64,000 nt of DNA from Saccharomyces uvarum (lineage: Eukaryota; Ascomycota; Saccharomycetes; Saccharomycetales; Saccharomycetaceae): positions 186,001-250,000 of the forward strand of contig OX365943.1 of NCBI GenBank assembly GCA_947243795.1, read 5' to 3'. The notes under the pieces were generated by a model, which worked only from the letters and a program-made list of their open reading frames with translations, made no database searches and was not told the DNA's origin. Position numbers and translations under genes: made by a program. Positions 53,001-61,927 of the stretch are shown in pieces. Positions within the stretch are counted from its first letter, which is position 1; the number at the start of each line of letters is the position of its first letter.

Positions 53001-54607
53001 TCAAGAATATCTCGATAACCAAAGGGAGGCACTCGATAAACAAAATTGTTTTCTCCGTAGCACAAATCTGGGGTCGTAGCCTTTTTCCTTTTTCTTGACA
53101 CTCGAGAAATCCTTTCGGCAGAACCGAGCGTCCTCAATTTCCTTTTTCTTGCCATATTTTGTGTTAGAATACTGTCCATTGAAAACTTTATCGTGTTCAG
53201 AGGATCTATTTGATCGTCTAAAGAGTTAGTCGTATGCTTTAGAGTCTCTGCGCTTTCTGATGAATGTAGACGAGGTTCGACCTTATTGTTGTTTTCTTTT
53301 GATCCTTCTTGGCCATTTTCAAAATTCAATGTCTCACACACCGTGAGTAAGGTATCGGGTTGCTCCTCATTTTTGTGCTCTACACTAGAGTTGGTAATTA
53401 CAGCCTGTGGAAGCCTTGGCCATAGCTCAGGTAATGCTTCGAAGGGTTTTTTGATGTCTGAAAATTTCTGATGATCATCTATGAAAGTCTCGAAGTTAGG
53501 TACTTGACCATCAAAAGTGCTGATCTTATGTTGCGCTTTTTTGTAAAATGCTTCAAACTCCTTAGAAGACTGCCATTCGTGGTCATTCACGATGCGATTC
53601 ATTTCTGAAGTCACTTTGTATTCACTTAATGATAATGCCTTTCGTTGCATGCTTAGTTCATCCACCATTGTTTTAGTTGATGATACATAGGGCTTGACCA
53701 GTATATCAGAAGTATCTCTCAATTTTTCCTTAAAGTCGTGATGTAAGTCTCTATGCTGTAGCTCATCTCTATTTCTAATGAATTGTGGTAAAATGTCTAG
53801 CTCAATCAAACCATTTCCAACTCGAGGAAAGTCCTTTCTACTAAGTACGTTATTGCGCGAATCACAGTGTTGGTCTAAAAGTAATTGAAGCTCATCATTT
53901 AATGTCAGTTTATCTATGTCCAGTATATTGTTGAGAACAGGTGAGCGAAAGTAGCACTTGTCCAAGTTTATCCATGAACAACCAAATAAATTGAAATCAG
54001 CGGTCCATTGCAACAAGTAAGGGATATGCGATTCGAATATTTCAAACTTCTTGTCAAACATTTTGCCGTCTCTAACTAATTCAGAAAGCCTATTTACACA
54101 GGATGGATTGAGCAAAGAAACTTTATAAAATAACGTCCACCCAACATGGTAGCCATAGAATGGTACGCCTTTCACAACAGACACATTTGCGACGTAAGTG
54201 AGATTTCCGAGTTTGTTGGTGCTTGAATTCTGTTTGGCATCTTTTGTTCTATTGAAAGATGCTTTGACCTTTTCTTCCAGTATTTTATGTACTTGAGCGC
54301 ATCTTTGGTGTCTTAATGTACTTGTGTCAGATATGTAGCCGTCATACTTGATGAATATATATGGTAGAATACCATGGACGTGGCATAATACTTGATGGCC
54401 TGTGGATATATTACCAAACACACGGATAGTAGGAACCTGAGAGAACTGATTTAGGGGAAGGCTTTCACCATGCGACCGGTCTAATGAGGTAGGTTTCGCC
54501 ATATAGAAGTCATAGTTATTTAGCTGAATTCTAAAATATTCTGAATTTGATTTAGAGTAGGTACCCAACGTATTGTTCTCGTCCCTGTCGTTCTGCTCTT
54601 GCGACAT
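50090..54607 (-). CDS. REV3: Rev3, catalytic subunit of DNA polymerase zeta
   Basis: A 1505-residue B-family polymerase (1504 in S. cerevisiae). The N-terminal domain, a large disordered insert (about 380-520), an exonuclease-like domain without proofreading, and the palm are visible. Palm motifs are VVLDFQSLYPSIMIGYN (motif A), KLLANVTYGYASASF (motif B) and YGDTDS at 1141-1146 (motif C, catalytic Asp1143 and Asp1145). The C-terminal domain has a zinc-type CysA (CCSCGEELTK...CDDC) and an Fe-S-type CysB (CRTCTFRY...CNSYDC), which binds Pol31/Pol32. It extends mismatched and lesion-opposed primer ends in translesion synthesis with Rev7. It is separated from MRX4 by only 71 bp at the 3' side. 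Confidence 0.97.
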   Translation of the reverse strand: MSQEQNDRDENNTLGTYSKSNSEYFRIQLNNYDFYMAKPTSLDRSHGESLPLNQFSQVPTIRVFGNISTGHQVLCHVHGILPYIFIKYDGYISDTSTLRHQRCAQVHKILEEKVKASFNRTKDAKQNSSTNKLGNLTYVANVSVVKGVPFYGYHVGWTLFYKVSLLNPSCVNRLSELVRDGKMFDKKFEIFESHIPYLLQWTADFNLFGCSWINLDKCYFRSPVLNNILDIDKLTLNDELQLLLDQHCDSRNNVLSRKDFPRVGNGLIELDILPQFIRNRDELQHRDLHHDFKEKLRDTSDILVKPYVSSTKTMVDELSMQRKALSLSEYKVTSEMNRIVNDHEWQSSKEFEAFYKKAQHKISTFDGQVPNFETFIDDHQKFSDIKKPFEALPELWPRLPQAVITNSSVEHKNEEQPDTLLTVCETLNFENGQEGSKENNNKVEPRLHSSESAETLKHTTNSLDDQIDPLNTIKFSMDSILTQNMARKRKLRTLGSAERISRVSRKRKKATTPDLCYGENNFVYRVPPFGYRDILEELEAEGFPKTEYQEPFFSNPVDLENKPYAYAGKRFEITSTHLSARIPVHFEGEPISIYNKNTFDMFSSWRYIAKPPGFNEVAQWSKEHLSTATKTIQSQIDLQTPRNKFLYKFASDTSVKQKRKKKTLFDSLTHLTLEIHVNTRGEKNPDPLIDEVSMIIWCLEEETFPLDLDIAHEGIMIAHKENKDSNFPTQIQQCVGNIPVMFYETEFEMFEALTDLVLLFDPDILSGFEVHNFSWGYIIERCQKIHKFDIVEELARVKYKLKSKPRDNWGYAHSSGILVTGRHIINIWRALRSEVNLTQYTIENIAFNLLHERLPRFSYKSLTNMWNSEKSSTKLKTVIFYWLSRARINVQLLRKRDYIARNIEQARLIGIDFHSVYYRGSQFKVESFLIRICKSESFILLSPGKKEVRQQKALECVPLVMEPESAFYKSPLVVLDFQSLYPSIMIGYNYCYSTMIGRVRETNLNGNELGVTKFSLPRNILTLLKDDVTIAPNGVIYAKTSVRKSTLSKMLTDILDIRVMIKKTMNEINGENSTLRRLLDNKQLALKLLANVTYGYASASFSGRMPCSDLADSIVQTGRETLEKAIDIIERDDTWNAKVVYGDTDSLFVYLPGKTANEAFHIGNAMAEKVTQNNPKPIFLKFEKVYHPSILVSKKRYVGFSYEKPSQTLPFFDAKGIETVRRDGIPAQRKIVEKCIRLLFQTKDLSKIKRYLQSEFSKIQIGKVSTQDFCFAKEVKLGAYKSEKTAPPGAVVASRKMNEDHRAEPQYKERVPYVVVKGKQGQILRERCVSPEEFFESEDLELDSEYYINKTLVPPLDRLFNLIGISIGAWAQEVEKSKKSNTSGKKREKLEIIGTSLTCCSCGEELTKISSSQLCDDCLAKRSSTTSSLLIEKLKREKEYENLKTVCRTCTFRYTSDASIESDHIASECNSYDCPIFYSRVKTENYLKDNQAAKREKALAFLNEW

Positions 54608-54841
54608 TTTCAGACATTTTACTTTGCTTTTAACCTATAGTGTTGTATTGTCTTCTCAGCTTTGCCTATTTTCTATGTATGTTTTACCTAATTTTACTTA
54701 AGATCTTTTTTTTTCTTATAACATTCTGTGTGACGACGGATTTAAATCAATACGATTAGTTGTAGATATTGATCCTAAAATAAAGGGGCGTAAAAAAAAA
54801 ATACCTGCAAGAGCAAATAGAGCCATATCATTGGAATCTTC

Positions 54842-55483
54842 GTGATCATGAATAGTAGCAATACGGTCATCTATGTCAAAGTTAAAGGGAAAAGGCCAGA
54901 GGGGTTTGTAGATCCTCCAAAATTTGAGTGGAATGGTGCAAAAGAGCGCCAACTCTGGGCAATGGTATCAAATCTAAATTATTCACAAGATCAAATCGAT
55001 TGGCAAGCTCTATCCGAAGTGCTTGAAGCACCAGGATTCTTTATAAAAAAAAGGACATATAAGTTGTTTGCCAAACATTTAGAGCTTTTACAGATACAAT
55101 TAGAAAAGAAGAGAGATCTTGAGAAGTTTTCAAATGTCCAGGTAAACGACAGGATGTTTGAGGTGTTAAATAATTATATCCCCACTTTACAAAACGATAA
55201 TCTATTGAATGTACCGACAAGCCCATCGGAGAGTAAGGGAGAGACTTTGGAAGAAGTAGATGAAGAAGTTACAACTGAGGCATTACAACATTTGCAAACC
55301 TCTAAAATTTTGAATATTCACAAGGCAAAGTCAAACAATGAAAAGAAATATGACAGCAACATGCCGAAGGATGGCGCTGAGAAGGAATCTGAACGAGGTA
55401 CTTCGGATGACGATTTGTCTTCGAGCTTAAGCGTTAGCAAATCCGCATTAGAGGAAGCACTAATGGACAGATTGCAATTCTGA
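54842..55483 (+). CDS. ATG29: Atg29, autophagosome scaffold subunit
   Basis: A 213-residue protein, the same length as in S. cerevisiae. The N-terminal half is conserved (NTVIYVKVKGKRPEGFVDPP, KFEWNGAKERQLWAMVSNL, YSQDQIDWQALSEVLEAPGF). The C-terminal half is acidic and Ser-rich with the conserved end SSSLSVSKSALEEALMDRLQF; phosphorylation of this tail is known to activate the protein. With Atg17 and Atg31 it forms the scaffold of the pre-autophagosomal structure under starvation. The first ATG gives MIMNSSNTV; Met3 is an alternative. The last 24 bp overlap the end of convergent SET6. Confidence 0.96.
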   Translation: MIMNSSNTVIYVKVKGKRPEGFVDPPKFEWNGAKERQLWAMVSNLNYSQDQIDWQALSEVLEAPGFFIKKRTYKLFAKHLELLQIQLEKKRDLEKFSNVQVNDRMFEVLNNYIPTLQNDNLLNVPTSPSESKGETLEEVDEEVTTEALQHLQTSKILNIHKAKSNNEKKYDSNMPKDGAEKESERGTSDDDLSSSLSVSKSALEEALMDRLQF

Positions 55484-56587
55484 GTTACACCTTTCACAAG
55501 CACAATCAAAAAACCAGCTGTCAGCCAAAAATTTCCGACGCTTTTTAGTTGGTAGGTTCAACACTCCGGAGTAATCTATACATATCTGTTCGTTATTTTT
55601 GATGTCTTTATTGAGCTTGAACAGCATTGAATTGCCTTTACGATATTTAGTAACATTGGGGTTGCAAGAATGATTGAAGTAGGAGGCTTCTGGGAATACC
55701 CAGTATCCAAAATACTCTCTACTTTCAGCAGCTTCACCTTCTTGCCATACGCCGAATGCGTTCCCATATTCTGTACCTAGAATATGTCTTAACAATGGTA
55801 TCGTGAGCATTTTGTGCAAATGTGAAGGTAACAGAATGTATAGTGTTTGAAACACTAGCTTTTGGAAATGTAACAAGACAGGAAATCTCGATATTTTACC
55901 AAGCTCATTAGATTGCAGCGTGTTAAATGTTCGTTGCGTTATGGAATGAGGATCCATGTGTTTCAAATTAAACAAACTTTCGCAAACAAACCTAATACAA
56001 CAGTACTCGTCCTCTGAAATAGGTGGTAATTTGTTTATTTTTTTGGTTGCTTTCATGTTATCGATGCGCGGTATCCAATTGATTTCGATTTCATCCCATG
56101 CAGACTGTATAATGCTTTCTGAAATTGAGATAGAATTAAATTTTGTCTCTTGTTCGGGAATAGTATTATACCTTTTCAACATATTTGGGAAATGGCGCAA
56201 TAATATCTCATAAAACTCGATCAATTCAATGATATTCGGTATCTGAAGATAACAATCTCTGCAATATTCCGAGCAAAACCATAATCCAGCGCCGAGAAAC
56301 TTTTTGGAATTGATCTGGCAATCCGCACCGTGGATCAGATTTTTAACAGAATCATAGTTTAGTTTGTACTTCATGGTTCTCGCATTATCGTATGCGAAAC
56401 AATTGTGGCAAACTTCCTTTCTAAATTCGTAGGAAATTGATGATCCTGTAAAATGAGCAACTTGCAAAACTATTGTTCCTTTAGGAATATTACCGCTACT
56501 AAAGCAAGCCCTACCCCCCCATGTAGTTTGCCTTACCTGGAAATATGGGGAAATTTCCCGCACGTCCTCATCAATAGTCATTTTCAA
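55460..56587 (-). CDS. SET6: Set6, SET-domain protein of SMYD type
   Basis: A 375-residue protein (373 in S. cerevisiae). A split SET domain surrounds a Cys-rich MYND-like insert. The N-terminal SET piece is GGRACFSSGNIPKGTIVLQV. Zinc ligands lie at CHNCFAYDNAR and CSEYCRDC. The catalytic/SAM motif is NHSCNPNVTKYRKG with QICIDYSG, and a post-SET CACERC lies near the end. It is a putative lysine methyltransferase whose substrate is not known. The gene overlaps ATG29 tail-to-tail by 24 bp. Four 11-bp TATA-rich repeats lie 22-65 bp upstream of the ATG. Confidence 0.94.
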   Translation of the reverse strand: MKMTIDEDVREISPYFQVRQTTWGGRACFSSGNIPKGTIVLQVAHFTGSSISYEFRKEVCHNCFAYDNARTMKYKLNYDSVKNLIHGADCQINSKKFLGAGLWFCSEYCRDCYLQIPNIIELIEFYEILLRHFPNMLKRYNTIPEQETKFNSISISESIIQSAWDEIEINWIPRIDNMKATKKINKLPPISEDEYCCIRFVCESLFNLKHMDPHSITQRTFNTLQSNELGKISRFPVLLHFQKLVFQTLYILLPSHLHKMLTIPLLRHILGTEYGNAFGVWQEGEAAESREYFGYWVFPEASYFNHSCNPNVTKYRKGNSMLFKLNKDIKNNEQICIDYSGVLNLPTKKRRKFLADSWFFDCACERCNSELQSVH

Positions 56588-56608
56588 GTTTCAACTTACC
56601 GCTTTATG

Positions 56609-56652
56609 GGTATATAAATGGTATATAATTGGTATGTAAGTGGTATATACTG
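56609..56652. repeat. Four tandem 11-bp TATA-rich repeats in the SET6 promoter
   Basis: GGTATATAAAT, GGTATATAATT, GGTATGTAAGT and GGTATATACTG follow one another without gaps. On the SET6 strand each reads as a TATATACC-type unit. They start 22 bp upstream of the SET6 ATG. The 11-bp period is about one helical turn. Confidence 0.85.
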
Positions 56653-56855
56653 ATACGGGCACTAGCAGCTGCCAAATATAGCGTAAGAAGAACATTGAAT
56701 AATGAAAATTATCAGCAGCATTATACCACGTTTCTTTTTTTGTTCTATTTTTTTCAGTTTTTTAGGAACGTGATGAGGAAATCTTCTTTTTTGCATAAAT
56801 GTCCGCGCAATTAAAAATGGATAAGAACCCTTAACCTTTTATTCCTAGATCATGG

Positions 56856-59015
56856 TTATGTTTTATTTTGATTCAACTCTGCAATGGGAACCATAGATGG
56901 TCTACCGTGAGCGCATTGGAATGGGTTATGGCATTGAGAAAGTTTGTTAACTAGAATAACGCACTCTTGCCGACTTAATTCATCTCCGAACATAATTGCG
57001 GATCTGCACGCTTTGCTATTAAGGATTTCATGAAACACTGTTGGAATGCAACTTGCATACTTCCACCAATATAATCTATCAGTTAAAGTGTGCTTTTCTA
57101 AATGAGTTAGGTTCATGGGAAGCTTTTTGAGGTCTTTCAAGTCATGAGCGTGTTGCAACAGTACCATTCTTAAGTAATTGTTGTCGCCATTATACTTGGA
57201 GGCTAACACTTCAGGTAGTGATTTAATTATCAAAAGAGATGTTTCTAGTGTGCCATTAGTTGCTTCATAATTGACCCCCCACTTCTTAAATTCGCATTGA
57301 TAATGCTTGAACAAATCAGCTTCAGTACGATCAATTTCGATGTAGCAATCAGTCAAGTCTTGGGTAACGAAAGTCCCTGTTAATACTTCTGAAAGTAAAC
57401 TGTGAAGTAAATCTTCTAACCTTATCCTTTCATCACAAGCGTGCTGGTCAACTAATAATAATATTGGGGTTTTGTAGATAGATGGACCCGAACATCGTAT
57501 GAGAACGAACTTCTTGTCGACTTGATTAATCACTTCACAGTTTGCCAAAACAGATCTGGAAATGGAAAAGTCCTCTATTGTGTTTTCCATATTATCACAA
57601 TATTGTGAGACATCAGTATCATAATGATCAGAAGAAAGCTTGTTGCGCAAAATTGATTTCTGACCGTTGAGTCGTATTTTGTTTATCCTTTCAGAATTCG
57701 ATGTATTTTTGCTTACTTTACATTTATTGACAACAGATTTTCCTGGGTTTAAGATAATGCGTGCCACTTTCATTTTGGAATCTAAGACTTGATCACATTT
57801 CCTCCATTGACTTTGTCTGCTGATGGATGTCGCAATGGCTTGTGAGCAACTAACTATTTCCAGCGATTTATCTGATTTATCAGGTGGTAAATAGCCTTGA
57901 AATGTCAGAAAAGAACGAACAGTCTTAATAATTAAGGGTTCAATAGTACGAGCATGGGAAGGTCTTATAATGTTCTTGGCTGGATCTTGCAATAGGTCAT
58001 CGATAGTCTGAGGGCAACTTATATCAAAAATGAAAAGAGGGTGGGATCGATAAGGTTTTCCCACAGTTTTGGTCCGAAGTAAATTTAAATCGTTGTCACC
58101 GAAGTCCTGCAGTTGAAATAGAGAATCAATGTATGCCTGGAATATACTATCTGTATAACGCCTACCATTAATAAATATAAATTGAAGGCTTTTCAATCGA
58201 ACTGGTATCTTAGAAATGATACCTTCAATTTGATAATCATTAAATTTCAAGGAAACTTTTTTGAGCATATCTGGTGGTATTATTGACCCAAACACATTTC
58301 TGAATACTTGAGACATCTTCTGGTGTTTCGTTAACTCGTCGGTTATATTCTTTGAACGGAAAAGAACGTCTGTGAGGCCTTTGGATCCGTCCGTATACGA
58401 TACAGAAAGTGCAACCATTGGATTCGCTACCAAAATCTGTAGCATATCCGCCTTTAATGTGTTAAAGATTCTAAAATGAGGTTCCTCCTTTAAAATTCTG
58501 CGCCGAACCGGTAAATTATATAGCATGTCTTCGACAATAACTACAGTGCCCGATTTTCTTTGGCTCCAAGGCTGGACTTTCCAAAAAGGATCCACCGGGG
58601 GCTTTATATTTTCACTTAGCATAACGCTTTTAGACGGGAACTTTCTCATCCATGTGGAGTTGTAATCTTTGGTCTTGGAACATATAAATAATTTCGAGAC
58701 GTCGGAAATGCTGTATATGGCTTCGCCTCTGAAACCGTAAGTATTTATTGTTGTTAAATCGCTTAACTTTCGTATTTTTGAAGTGTGATTTCGAGTAGCT
58801 AACTTATTCAAATCATCCGGGCTCAACCCAGTACCATCATCGTGAACAGCAAAACTCAGGTTGGAAAGGTCTATTGTGACATCGACATTGGATGCATGCG
58901 CGTCTATAGAATTTTGAACTATTTCTCTAACCGCTGACGCTAATGAGACTGCGTAAACTTGAGATTTGAGCCTCTTCAAGACAATAGAATCTAACTTCTC
59001 AATATGTCGACTCAT
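56856..59015 (-). CDS. MLH3: Mlh3, meiotic MutL homolog endonuclease
   Basis: A 719-residue protein from the ATG at 59015 (715 in S. cerevisiae). An in-frame ATG 33 bp upstream (59048) would add 11 residues, but MSRHIEKLDS matches the known N-terminus. The GHKL ATPase motifs are EIVQNSIDAHA, DDGTGLS and GFRGEA (94-99). The C-terminal endonuclease metal site is DQHACDERIRLE with Asp523 and Glu529. Asp523 has the same number as in S. cerevisiae, which supports the shorter start. The C-terminal zinc-site elements ACRSAIMFGDEL and CAHGRPSMVP are present. With Mlh1 it resolves meiotic joint molecules to crossovers and takes part in mismatch repair. It is among the more diverged proteins here. Confidence 0.95.
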   Translation of the reverse strand: MSRHIEKLDSIVLKRLKSQVYAVSLASAVREIVQNSIDAHASNVDVTIDLSNLSFAVHDDGTGLSPDDLNKLATRNHTSKIRKLSDLTTINTYGFRGEAIYSISDVSKLFICSKTKDYNSTWMRKFPSKSVMLSENIKPPVDPFWKVQPWSQRKSGTVVIVEDMLYNLPVRRRILKEEPHFRIFNTLKADMLQILVANPMVALSVSYTDGSKGLTDVLFRSKNITDELTKHQKMSQVFRNVFGSIIPPDMLKKVSLKFNDYQIEGIISKIPVRLKSLQFIFINGRRYTDSIFQAYIDSLFQLQDFGDNDLNLLRTKTVGKPYRSHPLFIFDISCPQTIDDLLQDPAKNIIRPSHARTIEPLIIKTVRSFLTFQGYLPPDKSDKSLEIVSCSQAIATSISRQSQWRKCDQVLDSKMKVARIILNPGKSVVNKCKVSKNTSNSERINKIRLNGQKSILRNKLSSDHYDTDVSQYCDNMENTIEDFSISRSVLANCEVINQVDKKFVLIRCSGPSIYKTPILLLVDQHACDERIRLEDLLHSLLSEVLTGTFVTQDLTDCYIEIDRTEADLFKHYQCEFKKWGVNYEATNGTLETSLLIIKSLPEVLASKYNGDNNYLRMVLLQHAHDLKDLKKLPMNLTHLEKHTLTDRLYWWKYASCIPTVFHEILNSKACRSAIMFGDELSRQECVILVNKLSQCHNPFQCAHGRPSMVPIAELNQNKT

Positions 59016-59466
59016 TTTTTGTATTGTAGTGGGAAAATCTGCTTTCATCCTTACCTGTCTCGTTTATGTATTGATGGTTTTTGTTACTATTCTTCCATTT
59101 TCCTTGTGAAACTAGGCTTGATCTTTTTCCCCTTCAAGCGGCGCTTTCAAATAAAGTAAAAAAGAATATATAACATTTTAGCAGGAGCGTTTTATACTAC
59201 CTTCAGAGACGGTGCAAATAGTCCTACGACTCTACCTTGAAATTCATAAAACTATAAATTTTTTGTATAGTAGTCAAGTTACACATTTTATTTTTGTATT
59301 TATTTATTTTCTATCTTTTCTTTACGAGATCGAAATGTGAATGTTTTTTTTCTTATTGTCTATTTTGTTCGATGCCCATCAAATAGCACTAATAATCTAG
59401 TACGCGATGAATAACTGCATGTTTATTTGAGGGGGCATTTCCCATTTGGCTCTATAACAATTCGCA
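59016..59466. promoter_or_regulatory. MLH3 upstream region and SVS1 3' flank
   Basis: About 450 bp, AT-rich, without a gene. It includes the in-frame upstream ATG of MLH3 (59046-59048). TATTTATTTATTTTCTAT near 59296-59315 and other T-runs belong to the SVS1 3' side. Confidence 0.45.
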
Positions 59467-60297
59467 CTAAACGTGGGTACCGTTGTTAGCAGCAGTGGTT
59501 ATATTACCAGCACTGGCTGTTACAGTAACATATTGAACGACAGGTTCCGCAGTAGTAGTGACTAATTGGGTAACTGCAGCGGCAGTAACTGTAACATACT
59601 GAGTGGCTGCATTACATTGCTCTTCATCGCTGGATGCAGTTTCAGCAGCTTGGGATTTGCTTTCAGCAGACACCAACTTTTCTAAATCAGCGTTACTAGA
59701 GGCAGCAGCTGTAGTTGAAGCAGCTGTCACACTAGCGCTTGTTTTAGAATTACGTACAGTAACTAACAAAGTTGAAGTTAAGGTGGAAGTATACGTGCTA
59801 CCAGAGTTTGTTACGGTAGAAGCAATTTCTGTGACGCTAGTGGAAACGGACTCAGCGTTCTCAGTAGTGGCACCTGAGGTCAGAGTAGTGGCACCTGAGG
59901 TCAGAGTAGTGGCTTCTGAAGACAGAGTTGCGGCCTCTGAGGACAGAGTAATGGTATAAGCGGAAGTTATAGTAGATGTGTAGGTGGTATCTGTGTCGAA
60001 ATAAGTGGTGGTATATTCAGATGTAGATGTACTTAAAGCAGGAGCGCTAGTGGTAGCTGCGCTTGTAATAGTAGCTGATGGAGAGGGGGTGAACCAATAA
60101 GTAGAGTAGAGAGTAGATGTCAGGTAGAAGGTGGTCGTCTCATCGCTGTATGTCAATGTCGTCTCTTGAGGCAGAACAGAGTAGGTTGGGGATAATGTCT
60201 TGGTGTATGCGGTATAGCTCTGAGTACCATTGGTGTATTGAGCACACACGACACTAGAAGAAACTAGTAATAAACTAGACAATAAATTGAAAATCAT
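59467..60297 (-). CDS. SVS1: Svs1, Ser/Thr-rich cell-wall protein
   Basis: A 276-residue protein (about 260 in S. cerevisiae). It has a signal peptide (MIFNLLSSLLLVSSSVVCA) and then an almost entirely Ser/Thr/Ala-rich body, likely heavily O-mannosylated. A 7-residue unit of SEATTLT/SGATTLT type is repeated four times in the middle (21-bp DNA repeats at 59864-59947). QYVTVTA occurs twice near the C-terminus. In S. cerevisiae it is needed for vanadate resistance and acts in or near the cell wall. No clear C-terminal GPI hydrophobic tail is seen (it ends ITTAANNGTHV). Variation in the repeats accounts for part of the length difference. Confidence 0.92.
   Translation of the reverse strand: MIFNLLSSLLLVSSSVVCAQYTNGTQSYTAYTKTLSPTYSVLPQETTLTYSDETTTFYLTSTLYSTYWFTPSPSATITSAATTSAPALSTSTSEYTTTYFDTDTTYTSTITSAYTITLSSEAATLSSEATTLTSGATTLTSGATTENAESVSTSVTEIASTVTNSGSTYTSTLTSTLLVTVRNSKTSASVTAASTTAAASSNADLEKLVSAESKSQAAETASSDEEQCNAATQYVTVTAAAVTQLVTTTAEPVVQYVTVTASAGNITTAANNGTHV
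59864..59947. repeat. Four 21-bp tandem repeats inside SVS1
   Basis: Two perfect copies of GTAGTGGCACCTGAGGTCAGA are followed by two diverged copies at 59906 and 59927. Each encodes seven residues (TLTSGAT type), so copy changes keep the frame. Confidence 0.92.
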
Positions 60298-60807
60298 TAT
60301 GATATATATGCTTACTTGTAAATGGGAGTACTATTCTTATGTTAATGAACAAAACAGATACTCCAAGGCCATAACGGCAACTTGATAAAACGATATTGTG
60401 TCTTTTAAATACAATCCTCTCCTCAAATGCACATCGGTCCAGCATCCATATGCTCTAAGCCATCAGAAATTCTTGGGTCTTCCTCTGTTTACGGCTATTT
60501 GAAACACGAAATAACTCAAGAACACGAAATGCCAATTTGTCAGCGTCGCGAATTTGCTATCCAATGCGGGCAGAAAATGAAAACGAAAAATAGAATAGGA
60601 AAATCCGATGCGCAATAACAAGGTGAAAACTGAATGGCAGTTTCAACGCCGAAGATGAGAATGCACTTGTAAATGCTATTACACAATTGTGTTAATGGAT
60701 TGTCTAAGCCTTGCGGAGAGTAAGATTAAAACGTCTGTTCTTTTTGCAAAAACAAGGAAACAAGGGAAGATAAACAGTAAAAATGGGCTTTGCGCATCTC
60801 CGATGCA
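60298..60807. promoter_or_regulatory. SVS1 promoter and YPL162C 3' flank
   Basis: About 510 bp with no gene. ATATATAT at 60300-60308 lies directly against the SVS1 ATG. The small frame at 60427-60618 has no known relative and is not called. Confidence 0.45.
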
Positions 60808-61638
60808 CTATATTATACTGCCATAGCTAGAAGCGTTGTTGCCTTTATTAGGCGCTTCAGTATTGGTGTAAGTCGAGTCTTCCGATAGATCGGGAAATTC
60901 GTCATCGCGGAATGTGTTTGTTTCAAAATTCTCCGCATTAGTTAACGTCAAACTCTCTGTAGGTAACTTGATGACGTTATCTACGCAAAAGTACTGGAAG
61001 CAATTCAGTAGGATGGGGAAGACAAACATCACCAGAAAAACCTGCAAGTTTGGCCATGAGTCTGACCAGCCAAGGATCAGATCTGCAAACCAATAGGCCC
61101 ATTCTTCCATGTAATTTAGTATTAGAAACACGCATAGCTTCATCACGCACAGCCCGAGAATGAAAATGAACAGCTGCTTCACAAATGCAGAAAATAAAGG
61201 CGTTCTAGGGTGATTCTTGACTTTTCTAGATGGGAAGTAATTACCACTTTCAATATTTTGAAAATGTAAAGATTTTAGCACTCTTTCAATTATGTATAAG
61301 GATAACCAAAGAATGGGGATCCCAAAAGTGGTATCCAGGAGTAAATTTAGGAAATACCAGTCGCATTGGTCTTCATCATCATCACTGCCGGTGGCCAGTA
61401 AAAATAGTTTCCGCCTTCTTTTCAATATGCTAATGCCCAGATTTAAGAAATGGATTCCGAGTGAACCGATGATTTGTTTTCCGATATCGTAACTCCACAC
61501 AATCATTTTCCTTCTTGGATGCTCATAATTTCTTTTAATCAGTAACACAGTCACTGCTGTTATACCCATCAATGTTTGAACCAAAAGAGACACTGGTCCC
61601 AACAACTGGCAGGTATCCTTTCCTTCGGAAGAAAACAT
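60808..61638 (-). CDS. STIMATE-family vacuolar membrane protein (YPL162C ortholog)
   Basis: A 276-residue protein (273 in S. cerevisiae YPL162C). There are about five transmembrane stretches: near 10-32 (CQLLGPVSLLVQTLMGITAV), 50-70, 100-120, 148-172 and 195-215. The N-terminal C-x-L-LGP motif and the YDIGKQIIGSLGIHFLN segment fit the eukaryotic TMEM110/STIMATE-like family. The hydrophilic C-terminus is acidic (EFPDLSEDSTYTNTEAPNKG). In S. cerevisiae it is assigned to the vacuolar membrane and the function is not established. Mammalian STIMATE regulates ER-plasma-membrane contact and calcium entry, but transferring that role here would be a guess. Confidence 0.9.
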   Translation of the reverse strand: MFSSEGKDTCQLLGPVSLLVQTLMGITAVTVLLIKRNYEHPRRKMIVWSYDIGKQIIGSLGIHFLNLGISILKRRRKLFLLATGSDDDEDQCDWYFLNLLLDTTFGIPILWLSLYIIERVLKSLHFQNIESGNYFPSRKVKNHPRTPLFSAFVKQLFIFILGLCVMKLCVFLILNYMEEWAYWFADLILGWSDSWPNLQVFLVMFVFPILLNCFQYFCVDNVIKLPTESLTLTNAENFETNTFRDDEFPDLSEDSTYTNTEAPNKGNNASSYGSII

Positions 61639-61927
61639 ATTAGTTTTTTCTCTTGATATACCAATACACTTGACGTGTTTACCGACCTGTTGATATGTCG
61701 CACAGCTACGTTTCTTTCCCTTAGTTAACAGCTTTTGTGCAGATAAAACATCGTAATAATCTTTTCATTCTCCCTTTGGGACTCATCTTTTTTACACCCA
61801 TACCCCACTGCTAACCGCACATGTTTCATTTAATATAATTAGTACTATATATACAATATACATATGCAGCTAAAACAACTATTTGTGTTTAAACGTACTG
61901 TGCTATCAGTATCCCACAACTTAAAGT

